In this document: in pieces, positions 21,640 to 30,986 of the stretch | Numbering within the stretch: position 1 is the stretch's first letter | Layout of the letters: every line of letters begins with the position of its first letter | Source: Rothia aeria | GTDB taxonomy: Bacteria; Actinomycetota; Actinomycetes; Actinomycetales; Micrococcaceae | DNA length: 64,000 bases | Assembly: GCA_002355935.1 (NCBI GenBank) | Contig: AP017895.1 | Location: 1,984,001 to 2,048,000 of the forward strand | Reading direction: 5' to 3' | Translations under genes and position numbers: made by a program | The notes under the pieces: generated by a model | Told to the model about the DNA's origin: nothing | The model's input: only the letters and a program-made list of their open reading frames with translations | The model's database searches: none

Positions 21640-22745
21640 TTACGCCTTACGGCGTACGATCACGATAATGGCTGCCGCAATAGCTGCTGCGGCCAGTACG
21701 ATCGTACCAATCCACGGGAACTCAGAACCGTAGGTGACGGTCGTGTTCGTGGTTTCGTTCTTGGCCTGCGCCTTATCGGAGGAGTTCGACTGCTTGTTCA
21801 CCCCGGAAGCATTCGCCTTGGCGGTAGCCTTCTTCTGGGTGGTACCGTTCGAAGACTTCTGCTTCTTCTCACCGTTGGTGGTGGTACCGTCCTCAGTGTT
21901 TGAGGTATCGGCGTCACCTTCGGTTTCGGAGTCGCCGCCATTTTCGGAGTTCAGGCGGTCGTACTCTTCCTTGGTGATTTTGTTGCCGTCGGCATCCACG
22001 TACTCGGTTTCTCCGCTGTCAGCAGTCCCGCCGCCGTTAGCGGAGGTGCCGCCGCCGGAGGTACCCCCGCCGCTGTTATTGGATGAGCCGCCATCACCGG
22101 AAGCCCCACCACCGTTATTGGATGAGCCGCCGCCGCCATTATTATTGGAGGCACCACCGCCACCAGATTTATTGCCGCCGCTGCGGGACCCGCCGTTTGA
22201 GCGTGATCCACCGCCGTTGTTATTGGAGGAACCAGAGTCTGAGGATGAGCCGCCGGAGTTGCCTCCACCGCTCTTGTTTCCGCCGTCGCTACCGCCGGTG
22301 ACAGTGAAGACCGGACTCTTATTACTAAACGGCTGGGTGCCTAGAGAATCACCTTTAGAGTTCTTCTTCGAACCAGCAGCCAAGAAACGCAGGGTGTGCT
22401 GGCCATTTTCCAGGTCGCTGGGCAGCACGAACGAGCCCGATACGTTGCCGTTACCATCGCTCTTCTGCTGGTGCACCACGCAGGCGCCCTGGGGCGCATC
22501 GGCGGGGCAGGCATCACCGTCATCAATCTTGACAGACACCATAGTGTTCTGGGGGAACCCGCTGAGGTTAAACGAGATCACACCGCCGGACTTTACCGTG
22601 GGGCTCACGGTGGAACTGGTTCCGGGGGTGTTGCCGCTGGCGCCGCCGGGGGCAGTGCATATGCGGTACCTACGCTCAGCCCCAGGCTGAGGGTGGCAGC
22701 AGCGCATACGGTAGCGGCCTTACTAAAAGGTGTAGAGAAACGCAC
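21640..22745 (-). CDS. Gly/Ser/Asn-rich membrane-anchored surface protein, one frameshift
   Basis: The GTG at 22745, after AGAGGA, starts a signal peptide (MRFSTPFSKAATVCAAATLS to GTAYA). The frame changes just after the cleavage site near 22656. The mature part opens with one Ig-like domain of about 100 residues (VKSGGVISFNLSGF, two Cys at DACPADAPQGACV). A long Gly/Ser/Asn-rich low-complexity stalk follows, then a Lys/Thr/Asn-rich segment and one C-terminal transmembrane helix with a short RRKA tail. No LPXTG motif precedes the helix, so it looks membrane-anchored. It lies inside the siderophore locus between the FepB-side genes and fepD, which suggests an iron-related surface role. Function is unproven. 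Confidence 0.7.
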
Positions 22746-22858
22746 GGTAGTCCTCTCGTAACAATACTAAATCTTGGGGGCGCCCCTGTGGCCCTGTGGC
22801 AGCGGGGCGGGGCACCAGAAACGGTGTGTTATAGACCCCCTATGAATGGTCAGGAAAT

Positions 22859-25503
22859 CTAGTCGCTGTTCTTTTTCTTGAAAGTCAGCGCCAAGGCAAG
22901 CAGCACAATACCGGCCAGGGACATCAACAGGTTATTGGCGTTATTGGCAAACCACTTGGCGAAACCGGTCAGTTCGGTGCCGTTCACCCGGTGCTCGACC
23001 TTAGCCTGGGGGCTGCCGCCCTGCGATGCGGTATCGTTGCCGTTGTTGTCGTTGGCGGCCTTTGCCTGCACCGTCTTCTTGGCGGCGTTCTTCACCGGGC
23101 CCGTTGACTTTGACTTCCCATTAGCTGAAGTTGCTTTGCGGGCAGAGGCTGCCTTTGACTTAGCGTTAGCAACCACCACGCTCCGGGTGCCCGAAGTAAA
23201 CGGTGCAATGGAGGCGGGACTGGTGCCAATGTTGCTGGAGACATACCCAACCCCCGCGTTTTGGTAAGGTGCCGGAGCGGTGGATACGGATACCGCATTG
23301 CCGCTGCTATCCCATGCCTGCCCGTCTTCATCAATCGTTACGTCAGGCTCAGCCGAATCGTAGGAAGACTGGTCAGCAGGCGATACGCTGCCACGCCCTG
23401 ATGTACCACCACCACTGGGGGTGCTCTCGGTTGCTTCGGCAACGTGCAGCGGGGCCCAGCCAAGAACCTTACCGTTCTCCCCCTGGTTACCGCTCTGCAC
23501 CACTATGCGGTAGTCTGCGGCGGGCAGCTCCCCACTCATGGTGTAGCTGACGGTGCGGTTCTGATCCAGCTGCACCCACTTAGAAGCCCGAGCCAGCTGC
23601 GCTGAATCACCCAGGTAGGGGGTAACCTTCACCCAGGTGCCCGGTTCAGCTTCGGGAACCTTCACGGTCAGCTGCTTGCCGTTGTGTTCAACGCTCACGC
23701 CGTGGCGGTCGCCTTCACCCAACTGGCTGGCGGGTACCGATGCAGGGTCGGCCCCGGGCTTGTAGTCGCCAATCACGAACTTGGTATTCACACCACCATC
23801 GCCTTCGGGGCCGCCGTAGGTGCCGTGACGGTCGCCCTTACGGAGGCTGCCGGTAAGCAGGCGCAGAGTGTGTTCACCACTGGTGACCTTCGCGAGCTCT
23901 TCCCCGCTCAGGCCGGTATTTTCAGCGGTGGGCAGGTCAATGTAGGTGTCGATATTACCGGTCTTCGCATCGGGCTCTACGATCGCCCAGATGGTGCGGT
24001 TCGAGTTCACCTTAGTGGCATCATTGTGTGAGACGGAGCCGTCATCAATCTTCAAGCCGATCTTTGAGACGCGCTTATCGTCAGGGTTGCACCAGCCGCT
24101 ACCGGTAATGTGCAGCTTACCGCCGGGCTCCACGGTCGGGTTCTCGATCTTCAGCTTGGGGCTGAAGTCCCCGCCTTCAGGGGAGCACACATCTGTGTTC
24201 TCGGGTTCCTTGTATTCTGCGGCAGCCTGACCGTTCACGGGAATGGTCTTGGAGGTTGCCGCGCGCTGAGTGTCGTTCGGGGCGTTACGGCCGCTCTGTG
24301 CGGTAATGCTCAGGTAGTCGCCTGTCTTACCGGTTTGCAGCTGCTCGGGAACGTCGATCTCAATATCGAAGGTGCCGTCAGGGTTCAGCGCGTAAAGCCC
24401 CTGGGCGGGGTTTGCTTTGCCGGCATCGGGAATCAGCAGAGCCCACGTGGTGGAGTCAGCGCTCTTACCATTATCCCGCAGGTACTGATCAATGGCACCA
24501 TGACCACCGGCGCGCGAGTACTGGGCGGGCTTGCCATCCTTCAGGTAGTTCAGCTTCAGCGCCACGGTGGAGCCGCCCTTGCCCTCGGCGTTCGTCCAGC
24601 CGCTGCCTTTAATACGTAGCTTCGAGCCCTTACCGGTGGTGTAGGGCTTAACGTACATTACGCCCGCACTACCCTGCCCGGTTGCGGGGGCATCAAGCTT
24701 GACCCAGTTGGACGTATCATTCTCATCCGCGGGCTGCTGAGGCTGCACCTGGGCCTGGTCATTGTCCTTGGACGGCTGCCGTGTCTGGTTATCGCTCTGC
24801 GGGGTCTGTGGCCTTGCCTTAGGCTGCTGGGGCTGTCGCTGTTCCGTCGCTGCGGGCTGCTGCGGTGCGGGGGTCTGCTGGGGCTCTGCTTTGGTGTCGC
24901 CTACTGTCACCTCCAACTCAGCAGAACGCACCACATCAACCTTCTTACCCCCACCATCAACCTTCAAAGACCCCGACAAAAAGGTTACGGTATGCTTCGA
25001 ACCAACACCCCAATCCGAACCCTTCACATTCGAATTATCAGCCGAAGGAAACGGAATCCGAGCCACAAAATTACCCGCATCATCCGCCTCAACAACAGCA
25101 ACAACACCACGCGAACCATGCTCCTTACCACCATACGAAACCTGACCACGAGGCACCACAGCACCCCCATCAAGCTTCACAGCAGCAACAGACCCACCCC
25201 CATTCTTATCCTTCCACCCAGAACCAGACACCACAATCTCCTGCCCCACCTGAACAACCTTCACACCAGAAACCGACGCACCATCATCAGCCGTTACAGT
25301 CTGCTGGTCGGTATCGGTGTTATTGGCCTGCTGGGTGGCGGCCTGGGGCTTTGCTGAGCAGCGGGGGTTACTTCCCCACCGGTGGCATCCGGTGCAGCAA
25401 AAGCTGCAGAGGGCGCCACTAAAGCGCTGGCGAGAGCAACAACTGCGCCGTAAGTAACAGCGTAACGAGTGTGCCGAGTCATGCGATTGTTCCGTTTCTT
25501 CAT
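22859..25503 (-). CDS. Multi-domain Ig-like surface protein of the siderophore locus, one frameshift
   Basis: The signal peptide (MKKRNNRMTRHTRYAVTYGA to AFA) starts at 25503. The frame changes near 25360 and continues with QTVTADDGASVSGVKVVQV. Three related domains of about 110-150 residues each begin with a GSGW motif (VSGSGWKDKNGGG, IKGSGWTNAEGKGG, ITGSGWCNPDDKR). Pro/Gln-rich linkers separate them; a fourth, more divergent domain and a Ser/Ala-rich stalk follow, then a C-terminal helix (LLMSLAGIVLLALALTF) with a KKKNSD tail. The first domain is almost identical at DNA level to one in the SLH protein at 33.0-35.4 kb. About 880 residues in total. The position directly after the FepB-like gene suggests a wall-spanning ligand-binding role in iron uptake, by inference. 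Confidence 0.72.
24897..25303 (-). repeat. 407-bp duplicated block, copy 1 (GSGW Ig-like domain)
   Basis: This block matches 33733-34139 over exactly 407 bp in the same orientation, with nine differences by my count (about 98% identity). The surrounding gene sequences are unrelated. On the plus strand the block is almost entirely A and C, so the coding strand is G/T-rich, unlike the C-rich third positions next to it. It encodes the first Ig-like domain of this protein. Confidence 0.9.
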
Positions 25504-25624
25504 GTGGATTAGTGGTTGGTGGCGGCTGGGGACCGCCTCATATAGTTATGGTGTGCGATGCTGTTTGTGTCCGAAAGAATACCGGAAGTTGGGTGCTTCA
25601 ACGGGATCTTTTCTCTCGGGAAGT

Positions 25625-26668
25625 CTAGCCCAGCAGGTCCTTCTTGACGTCTTCAATAATTCCCTGCATGAGAAGCGGACCACCGGTTGAGGTCCACTTG
25701 GAGCCGTCCACGAGTTTTACGTGATTCTCCTTATATGCTTTCAGCTCGGTAAAGCCGGAAGTTTCTTTCGCCTTCTTGAGCGCTTCTTCAGCGCCTTCAA
25801 GGCCCGCATTGCCCTGAGCTTCGGGGTTTTGCTGGCTTGCGCCACCCAACGTGCCTAAGAACATGTAGTCGGCGTCAATATTTGCCAGGTTCTCCAGAGA
25901 CACCGGGTCGGAGTGTCCCTGCCCCTTACGGTCCTGTGCGGGCGGGCGTTTTAGGCCCAAATCTTCAAGAACCTGCCCAGCAGGCAGCTCCTTGAGGATC
26001 AGGGCGGGCCCGTTACCAGCCCAACGCACAATGGAGAAGGTCTTATCCCCGTACTTGGGGGCGAGTTCCTCCTTGGTTTTTGCGGCTAAAGCCTCATAGT
26101 TTTTAATGAACTCCTCGCCCTTATCTTTGAGATTCAGGGCATCAGCAACATTACGGAAGTTAAAATGCCAGTCACCGCCGGCATATCCGCAGTACACCAC
26201 CGGGGCAATTTTTGTCAGAGTGCTGTAGGCATCAGAACGCTTATCCACACCGGTGTAATCGACAAGGATCAGATCCGGCTCCAGCGCATCGATTTTCTCG
26301 TAATTTACCTGTGCCACGGTACCAATCAGCGGAACATCTTTCGCTTTCTCTTTGAGGTAGTTCGGCACAGTTGACTGCCCACGCCCTGACACAGTACCTA
26401 CGGGGTTGATTCCCAGGGCTAGGGCCGCATCCAAAGTAGGCTCAGAGAGAGTAACCACACGCTGAGGTTTAACGGGGATGTTGATCTCTTCCTCATCAAC
26501 ATCCTGTACTTTGCGGGTTTCCCCACTTCCTCCGGAGGTGCTTGAGGAGGTGGATTCACCGCTGCATGCAGCGAGTGTGAAGGCCGCACCAGATGCCAGT
26601 GCCAAGCCCATGAAGTTCCGGCGATTAATGATCGACTCGCCAGAAACTTCGTTTTTCTCGAAAGACAT
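25625..26668 (-). CDS. fepB: Iron-siderophore-binding lipoprotein (FepB/FhuD type)
   Basis: This is a substrate-binding protein of class III ABC importers. The N-terminus carries a twin-arginine-like NRRNFMG and a lipobox (LAACS), then a Ser/Thr/Gly linker. The body shows PQRVVTLSEPTLDAALALGINPVG, ALEPDLILVDYTG and NIDADYMFLGTLGG, typical of the family. It is 347 residues, frame intact. It is the first gene of the minus-strand siderophore locus, with the permease and ATPase genes 4 kb downstream past two surface-protein genes. A DtxR-like half-site lies just upstream of the start. The exact ligand is inferred from the catechol biosynthesis and esterase genes. Confidence 0.88.
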   Translation of the reverse strand: MSFEKNEVSGESIINRRNFMGLALASGAAFTLAACSGESTSSSTSGGSGETRKVQDVDEEEINIPVKPQRVVTLSEPTLDAALALGINPVGTVSGRGQSTVPNYLKEKAKDVPLIGTVAQVNYEKIDALEPDLILVDYTGVDKRSDAYSTLTKIAPVVYCGYAGGDWHFNFRNVADALNLKDKGEEFIKNYEALAAKTKEELAPKYGDKTFSIVRWAGNGPALILKELPAGQVLEDLGLKRPPAQDRKGQGHSDPVSLENLANIDADYMFLGTLGGASQQNPEAQGNAGLEGAEEALKKAKETSGFTELKAYKENHVKLVDGSKWTSTGGPLLMQGIIEDVKKDLLG

Positions 26669-26687
26669 AGCTCTCCCTAATTACTAC

Positions 26688-26706
26688 TAAACTCCACCTA
26701 ACCTTA
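26688..26706 (-). promoter_or_regulatory. Candidate DtxR/IdeR iron box before the fepB-like gene
   Basis: On the minus strand TAAGGTTAGGTGGAGTTTA matches the 19-bp DtxR/IdeR consensus at about 13 positions. The first half-site is strong and the second weak. It lies 20 bp upstream of the start codon, where a repressor would block transcription. Binding is inferred only. Confidence 0.4.
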
Positions 26707-26760
26707 CCGCTATCTTAGCTTTACTTCAAGGAAACGAAAATTACGACTCACCGCAAGAAA

Positions 26761-26802
26761 GATGGCTGTACTTCCCTGTTTTTACAGGGAAGTACAGCCA
26801 TC
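26761..26802 (-). terminator. Perfect 19-bp inverted repeat, probable rpe terminator
   Basis: GATGGCTGTACTTCCCTGT pairs perfectly with its complement across a TTTT loop. On the minus strand it is followed by TTTCTT, and it lies about 110 bp after the rpe stop. It also insulates the fepB promoter from rpe read-through. Confidence 0.7.
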
Positions 26803-26915
26803 TTCACATATTTTTTACGGTTATGATGACACTATGTCCCTAAAAAATATGTGTGATGTTCATATAGTCCGCAAATATTTTTAGGTAAAACATTTATTAA
26901 GCATCACAATGGTTA

Positions 26916-27605
26916 CTACCCGCACCCACAGGCACCCCATGTTTTAGCGTATGCGCGGGTTGCCGCCTCACGAAGCGACGCGATCGCCTGCTGCGGGTCC
27001 TGCGCCCCGTACACCGAGCTGCCCGCCACAAAACATGTAGCCCCTGCCTCTGCCGCCCGCACAATGCTCTCCCGCGTCACTCCCCCGTCAACCTGCACAA
27101 CCACCGGAGTCCCAGAACCGGCAACGGCTTCGGCGGCACGGCGGATCTTCGGCAGCGTCACGTCCAGAAAAGCCTGCCCGCCAAACCCGGGTTCTACCGT
27201 CATCACCAGCAGCATATCCAGCTCAGAGAGCATATCCAGGTAGGGCTCCACGGGGGTAGCAGGGCGCAACGCCATACCTGCTGCAGCGCCCAGCTCCCGC
27301 AACGTGCGGGCCAGTTTAATGGGGGCCGTTGCGGCTTCGGCGTGAAAAGTCACCGATTCGCACCCCACCTGCGCATACTGCGGAGCCCACCGGTCAGGAT
27401 CCTCAATCATCAAATGCACATCGAACGGCACCGGGGAAACCTCACGCAGACGCTTCACCACAGGAAGCCCCCATGTAAGGTTGGGAACAAAATGGTTATC
27501 CATCACATCAATATGCGCCGCATCCGCGGTTGAAATGTTCTCCAGCTCAGCCTGCAAATTTGCGAAATCGGCCGACAAGATTGAGGGGTTAATATGAATC
27601 CCCAC
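26916..27605 (-). CDS. rpe: Ribulose-phosphate 3-epimerase
   Basis: Rpe interconverts ribulose-5-phosphate and xylulose-5-phosphate. This is a TIM barrel with [29 protein letters not shown] (metal-binding Asp/His region), [24 protein letters not shown] and VQVDGGV, all standard for the family; 229 residues. I start at the GTG at 27605 because GGAGG lies 8 bases upstream; a longer frame to 27722 overlaps the methyltransferase gene more deeply. The start overlaps the end of rsmB by 17 bases. The C-terminal KTWGACGCG has two extra Cys. Confidence 0.93.
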   Translation of the reverse strand: MGIHINPSILSADFANLQAELENISTADAAHIDVMDNHFVPNLTWGLPVVKRLREVSPVPFDVHLMIEDPDRWAPQYAQVGCESVTFHAEAATAPIKLARTLRELGAAAGMALRPATPVEPYLDMLSELDMLLVMTVEPGFGGQAFLDVTLPKIRRAAEAVAGSGTPVVVQVDGGVTRESIVRAAEAGATCFVAGSSVYGAQDPQQAIASLREAATRAYAKTWGACGCG

Positions 27606-29401
27606 TGTGTGAACCTCCTCGTGTGGTGCCCGTCCCTTTGTTATTTTTACGGAACAACGCCAAAAACATGGCGTCGGTGCCGTGCACATGCGGCCACAGT
27701 TGTGCCGTACTTGATGCAGCATCAGTCACGGCTGGCGCACCCCGCTTCACGTGTATCTCAGGCTGGGTTCCGGGGTCTTTCTCCCCCGCCAGCACGCTCC
27801 TAGGCGAGCCGTCATCCCCGGTTCACCACTGCCTGATTCTTGCAGAGCCACCGCCTGCAGGGCGGTGCGCGCATCCAGCAGGTGAACTTTCCCGCTTTCC
27901 AGAGCTTCAGCCACAATATTCTGGGTTTCGGCGGCGTGCGGTGAACACGTCACATACGCAATCACACCGCCGGGCGGGTCACCTCAATCGCCGCATCCAG
28001 CAGCTGCCCCTGCAGCGGCAGCAGATCCGCAATATCGCGCGGAGTCTTACGCCAGCGGGCCTCCGGGCGGCGCCGTAACGCACCCAAACCTGAGCAGGGC
28101 GCATCCACCATAACACGGTCAAACAGGGTGTCCGGCCCTATGCTATCCGGTAATTTAGCGGCTTCACGGGCGAGGGTTGCGGTGATGCTCCTGCCGTCGC
28201 CAGTGAGTACCGTATACGTTTCTTCGGGGAGCGGGCGCATGGACTGCTCAACCAGCTTCGCGCGGTGCGGCGCTGATTCATTCGCCACCAGGTGAGCCCC
28301 CCGTTGGGCACCAAGAGCTCCCAGAAGGGCCGCCTTACCGCCGGGACCTGCGCACATGTCAAGCCAGGCGCGGTCACTGCCTTCAATAGGTACGGCGGTC
28401 AAGGCACGGGCCACCAGTTGGGACCCCACATCTTGAGCCCGCACGGTGCCTTCTCTCACGCTTTCTAGACGCGCCAAGTCGCCAGCAGAGTACAGGGCTG
28501 AGCCCTCAACGAGTTCCCCGGGGACCGCACCGTTTTCCTCTGCCTCACGCAAGTCTCCCACCCCCGGCAGTGCCACCAGGTTCACCACGGGTGAGACATT
28601 ATTAGCCTCCAGCAGTGCACGGATCTCTTGAGGGTCACGCCCGTGCGCGGCAAGCGCCTGACGCATGGCACGCACAATCCACGCCGGGTGCGAGGTTGCA
28701 AAGCCCATCCGCTCCGTCTCGTCCTTTGACTCGGCTTCAATGAGCTCAAACCACTCATCGGCGGTGCGCTCACTCACCCGGCGAAGCACGGCATTAATGA
28801 ACCCGGATGGGCCCGAGCCGATTCGCTCACGCGCCAGCGAAACACTCTGATTCAGGGCTGCGTGGGCGGGCACCCGCATCTTAAGCAGTTGGTGTGCGCC
28901 CATCCGCAGAATAATGAGGGTGGTGGTGCCGATCTTATGGAGGGGCCGGTCGGCGCAGCGCGCTAAAACAGCGTCATAGGTGCCCTGGTTGCGTAAGGTA
29001 CCGTAGGTAAGTTCAGTAGCGAGCCCGGCGTCGCGGTGGTCAAGCCGGTACGCGCGAATAGTTTTGGGAAGCACCAGGTTCGCGTAAGCGTCAGATTCGG
29101 CAACGGCACGTAACACCTCGAAGGCTACCAGCCGGGCGGGGTCTGCGGTACGGCTACGCTGTGATGGGGCGCTGGCGGAGAAGCTGCGCTGTGACAGGCT
29201 GCGGCGGTTACGCTCATGCCCTTTCCGGTTGCGTTCAGTGGCGCCGCCTCCGCCACGTTTCTGCCCACCACCGGTGGGTTTGGTGCGGGAGGTGCGGCGC
29301 TGTTCACTGGTGCGGCCATCAAATCGCCCGCCGCGAGCCGTTCCTTTTGCGGCGGGGCGGCGGGGCGGATGCTGGCCGTCGTTATTGTGCTGTTCGCTCA
29401 T
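27589..29401 (-). CDS. rsmB: 16S rRNA (cytosine-967-C5)-methyltransferase, two frameshifts
   Basis: RsmB methylates C967 of 16S rRNA with SAM. A basic, Gly/Arg/Ser-rich N-terminal extension of about 80 residues precedes the NusB-like RNA-binding domain ([20 protein letters not shown]). The Rossmann part has [15 protein letters not shown] (SAM motif), [21 protein letters not shown] (general Cys) and AYVTCSPH (catalytic Cys). Breaks near 27970 and 27818 are each repaired by one G, giving [11 protein letters not shown] and [17 protein letters not shown], and ending in [17 protein letters not shown]. The start overlaps fmt in an ATGA arrangement. Confidence 0.9.
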
Positions 29402-30326
29402 GCCAAAACCACTTTCCCTTCGGCGAGGTCGCTGCCTACCCCGCGCGCCCAGGCGGGCGCATCCATAACCTTTTTCCCGGCGGGCTGCACACGCACCAGC
29501 TGCAGCTCCCCCGCCCCGGTGCCAACATACACCTTTTTGCCCCGTAACTGTATCTGCCCGGGGGCAAGCTCAGTTTCGTGCGAGCCGCGCTGCAAGGCGG
29601 CGATTTTGAAGCGGTTGCCCGCAAGTTCGCACCAGGCACCGGGCTCTGGGGTGACGCCCCGGAACGTCGCAAGCACCCGTTCGGCGGGTTCGTTAAAGTC
29701 TAGGCGCCCGTCAGCGATACTCATCTTATGGGCGTAGCTTGCCTGACCGGTTTGGGGGGTTCCGGTCTGTCCCTCAGCAATGCGCGCGAATGTGCGCAGC
29801 AGCAGCTCCCCTCCGGTTTCTGCCAGACGGTTCAGGATGCTCCCTGCCGTGTCTTCATCGCCGACCGGGGTCGAGTCACGTTCAAAAACTGACCCGGTGT
29901 CCAGCCCCTCTTCAATGAGGAAAGTGTTCGAATAGATAGTGGTTTCCCCCGCCATCAGGGCACGCTGCACGGGGGCTGCGCCGCGGTATGCGGGCAGCGC
30001 CGAGAAATGCAGGTTCACCCACCCGTGGGGCAGCAGCTTAAGTGCTTCTTGAGGCAGTAACGCCCCGTAGGCGACAACGGCGGCGGCATCCGCCCCGAGG
30101 GACGCAATAGCGTGGGCGGTCTGCGCAGACCACTGGGAGGCTTTAATTACCGGAATTCCCAGCTGTTCGGCTCGTTGGGCTACGGCAGATGCGCTCAGGA
30201 TCCGTTTACGCCCCACGGGTGCGTCTTCTCGGGTGAGCACCCCCACCACCTCTACTTCTTCGGAGGCAACTAGAGCGTTGAGGGGGCCACTGCTATTTCT
30301 GGGGTGCCAGCGTACAAGATTTTCAT
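29398..30326 (-). CDS. fmt: Methionyl-tRNA formyltransferase, one frameshift
   Basis: Fmt formylates initiator Met-tRNA. After AGGAGA the ATG at 30326 gives MKILYAGTPEIAVAPLNALV once one C is restored to the C-run near 30285. The catalytic and folate-binding segments follow: YGALLPQEALKLLPHGWVNLHFSALPAYRGAAPVQRALMAGE (with the Asn-His pair and Ser-Leu-Leu-Pro-like loop) and the later TAGSILNRL. The C-terminal OB-like domain begins near AERVLATFRGVTPEPGAW. About 309 residues. It sits between def and rsmB, a common bacterial order. Confidence 0.92.
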
Positions 30327-30333
30327 GGCTCTC

Positions 30334-30912
30334 CTACTTCCCGAGGCTTCCGGCGGCGCCGAAACTGCCGAATGCACCGCTCACCCTGGTGGCGCGTTCG
30401 GCCGTAGTTTTACCGGCGACAGCGGCGTATTTCCCGGCGCGGATAGTGCGCATCACCCGTTTACGGTCATCTCCGGTGAGTTTGTCGATGAATAGGGTGC
30501 CGTGAAGGTGGTCTGTTTCATGCTGAAGCATGCGCGCGAACAGTCCTTCCCCCTCAAGTTCTAGGGGGTTACCGTGCCGGTCTACTCCGCGTACACGCGC
30601 CCAATTTTTGCGGGGTGTCTCGGATTTAATGCCTGGTACGGAGAGGCACCCTTCACCGCCTTCTTGGGTTTCCTCACCGGTTTCTAGCACCGGGTTAATA
30701 ATGTACCCTTCACGGTCATCAATGCCGCCGTAGGTGAAGATTTGCTTGTCTATGCCAACCTGCGGCCCGGCTAAACCCACTCCTTCGACGTCGTACATGG
30801 TCTCTAGCATATTGTCGATAAGTGCTGCTAATTCTTTGTCGAATACTGTGATGGGCTGGCATTCGCTCCGTAGCACAGGGTCGCCTACGGTGCGGATACT
30901 CAGGATTGTCAT
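30334..30912 (-). CDS. def: Peptide deformylase
   Basis: Def removes the N-formyl group from nascent proteins. All three motifs are visible: GVGLAGPQVG, EGCLSVP (metal Cys) and QHETDHLHG (HExxH metal site). Length is 192 residues with an Ala/Gly-rich C-terminal tail; frame intact. It lies 7 bp upstream of fmt on the same strand, so the formylation and deformylation genes form one unit. Confidence 0.95.
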   Translation of the reverse strand: MTILSIRTVGDPVLRSECQPITVFDKELAALIDNMLETMYDVEGVGLAGPQVGIDKQIFTYGGIDDREGYIINPVLETGEETQEGGEGCLSVPGIKSETPRKNWARVRGVDRHGNPLELEGEGLFARMLQHETDHLHGTLFIDKLTGDDRKRVMRTIRAGKYAAVAGKTTAERATRVSGAFGSFGAAGSLGK

Positions 30913-30986
30913 GGGTGCCTCCTTTAGGCGGTGTGCCCGCGCACGATGTGTCGCTGTCTGTGGGTGTTAGAACCGGCGGGTTTATA

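Noticed and set aside
22000-22260. Possible CRISPR-like or minisatellite array
   Set aside because: The short repeats are Gly/Ser/Asn codons of a protein stalk, without fixed spacers or repeat length, and no cas genes are present.
21734-22690. Pro/Leu/Glu-rich open frame opposite the Gly/Ser/Asn-rich surface protein
   Set aside because: Its repeats are only the complement of the Gly-rich stalk codons; the sense frame has a signal peptide and membrane anchor.
26875-26900. Second iron box (TTAGGTAAAACATTTATTA)
   Set aside because: Only the first half-site fits the DtxR consensus; the rest is A/T-rich sequence past the rpe stop, so it is probably chance.
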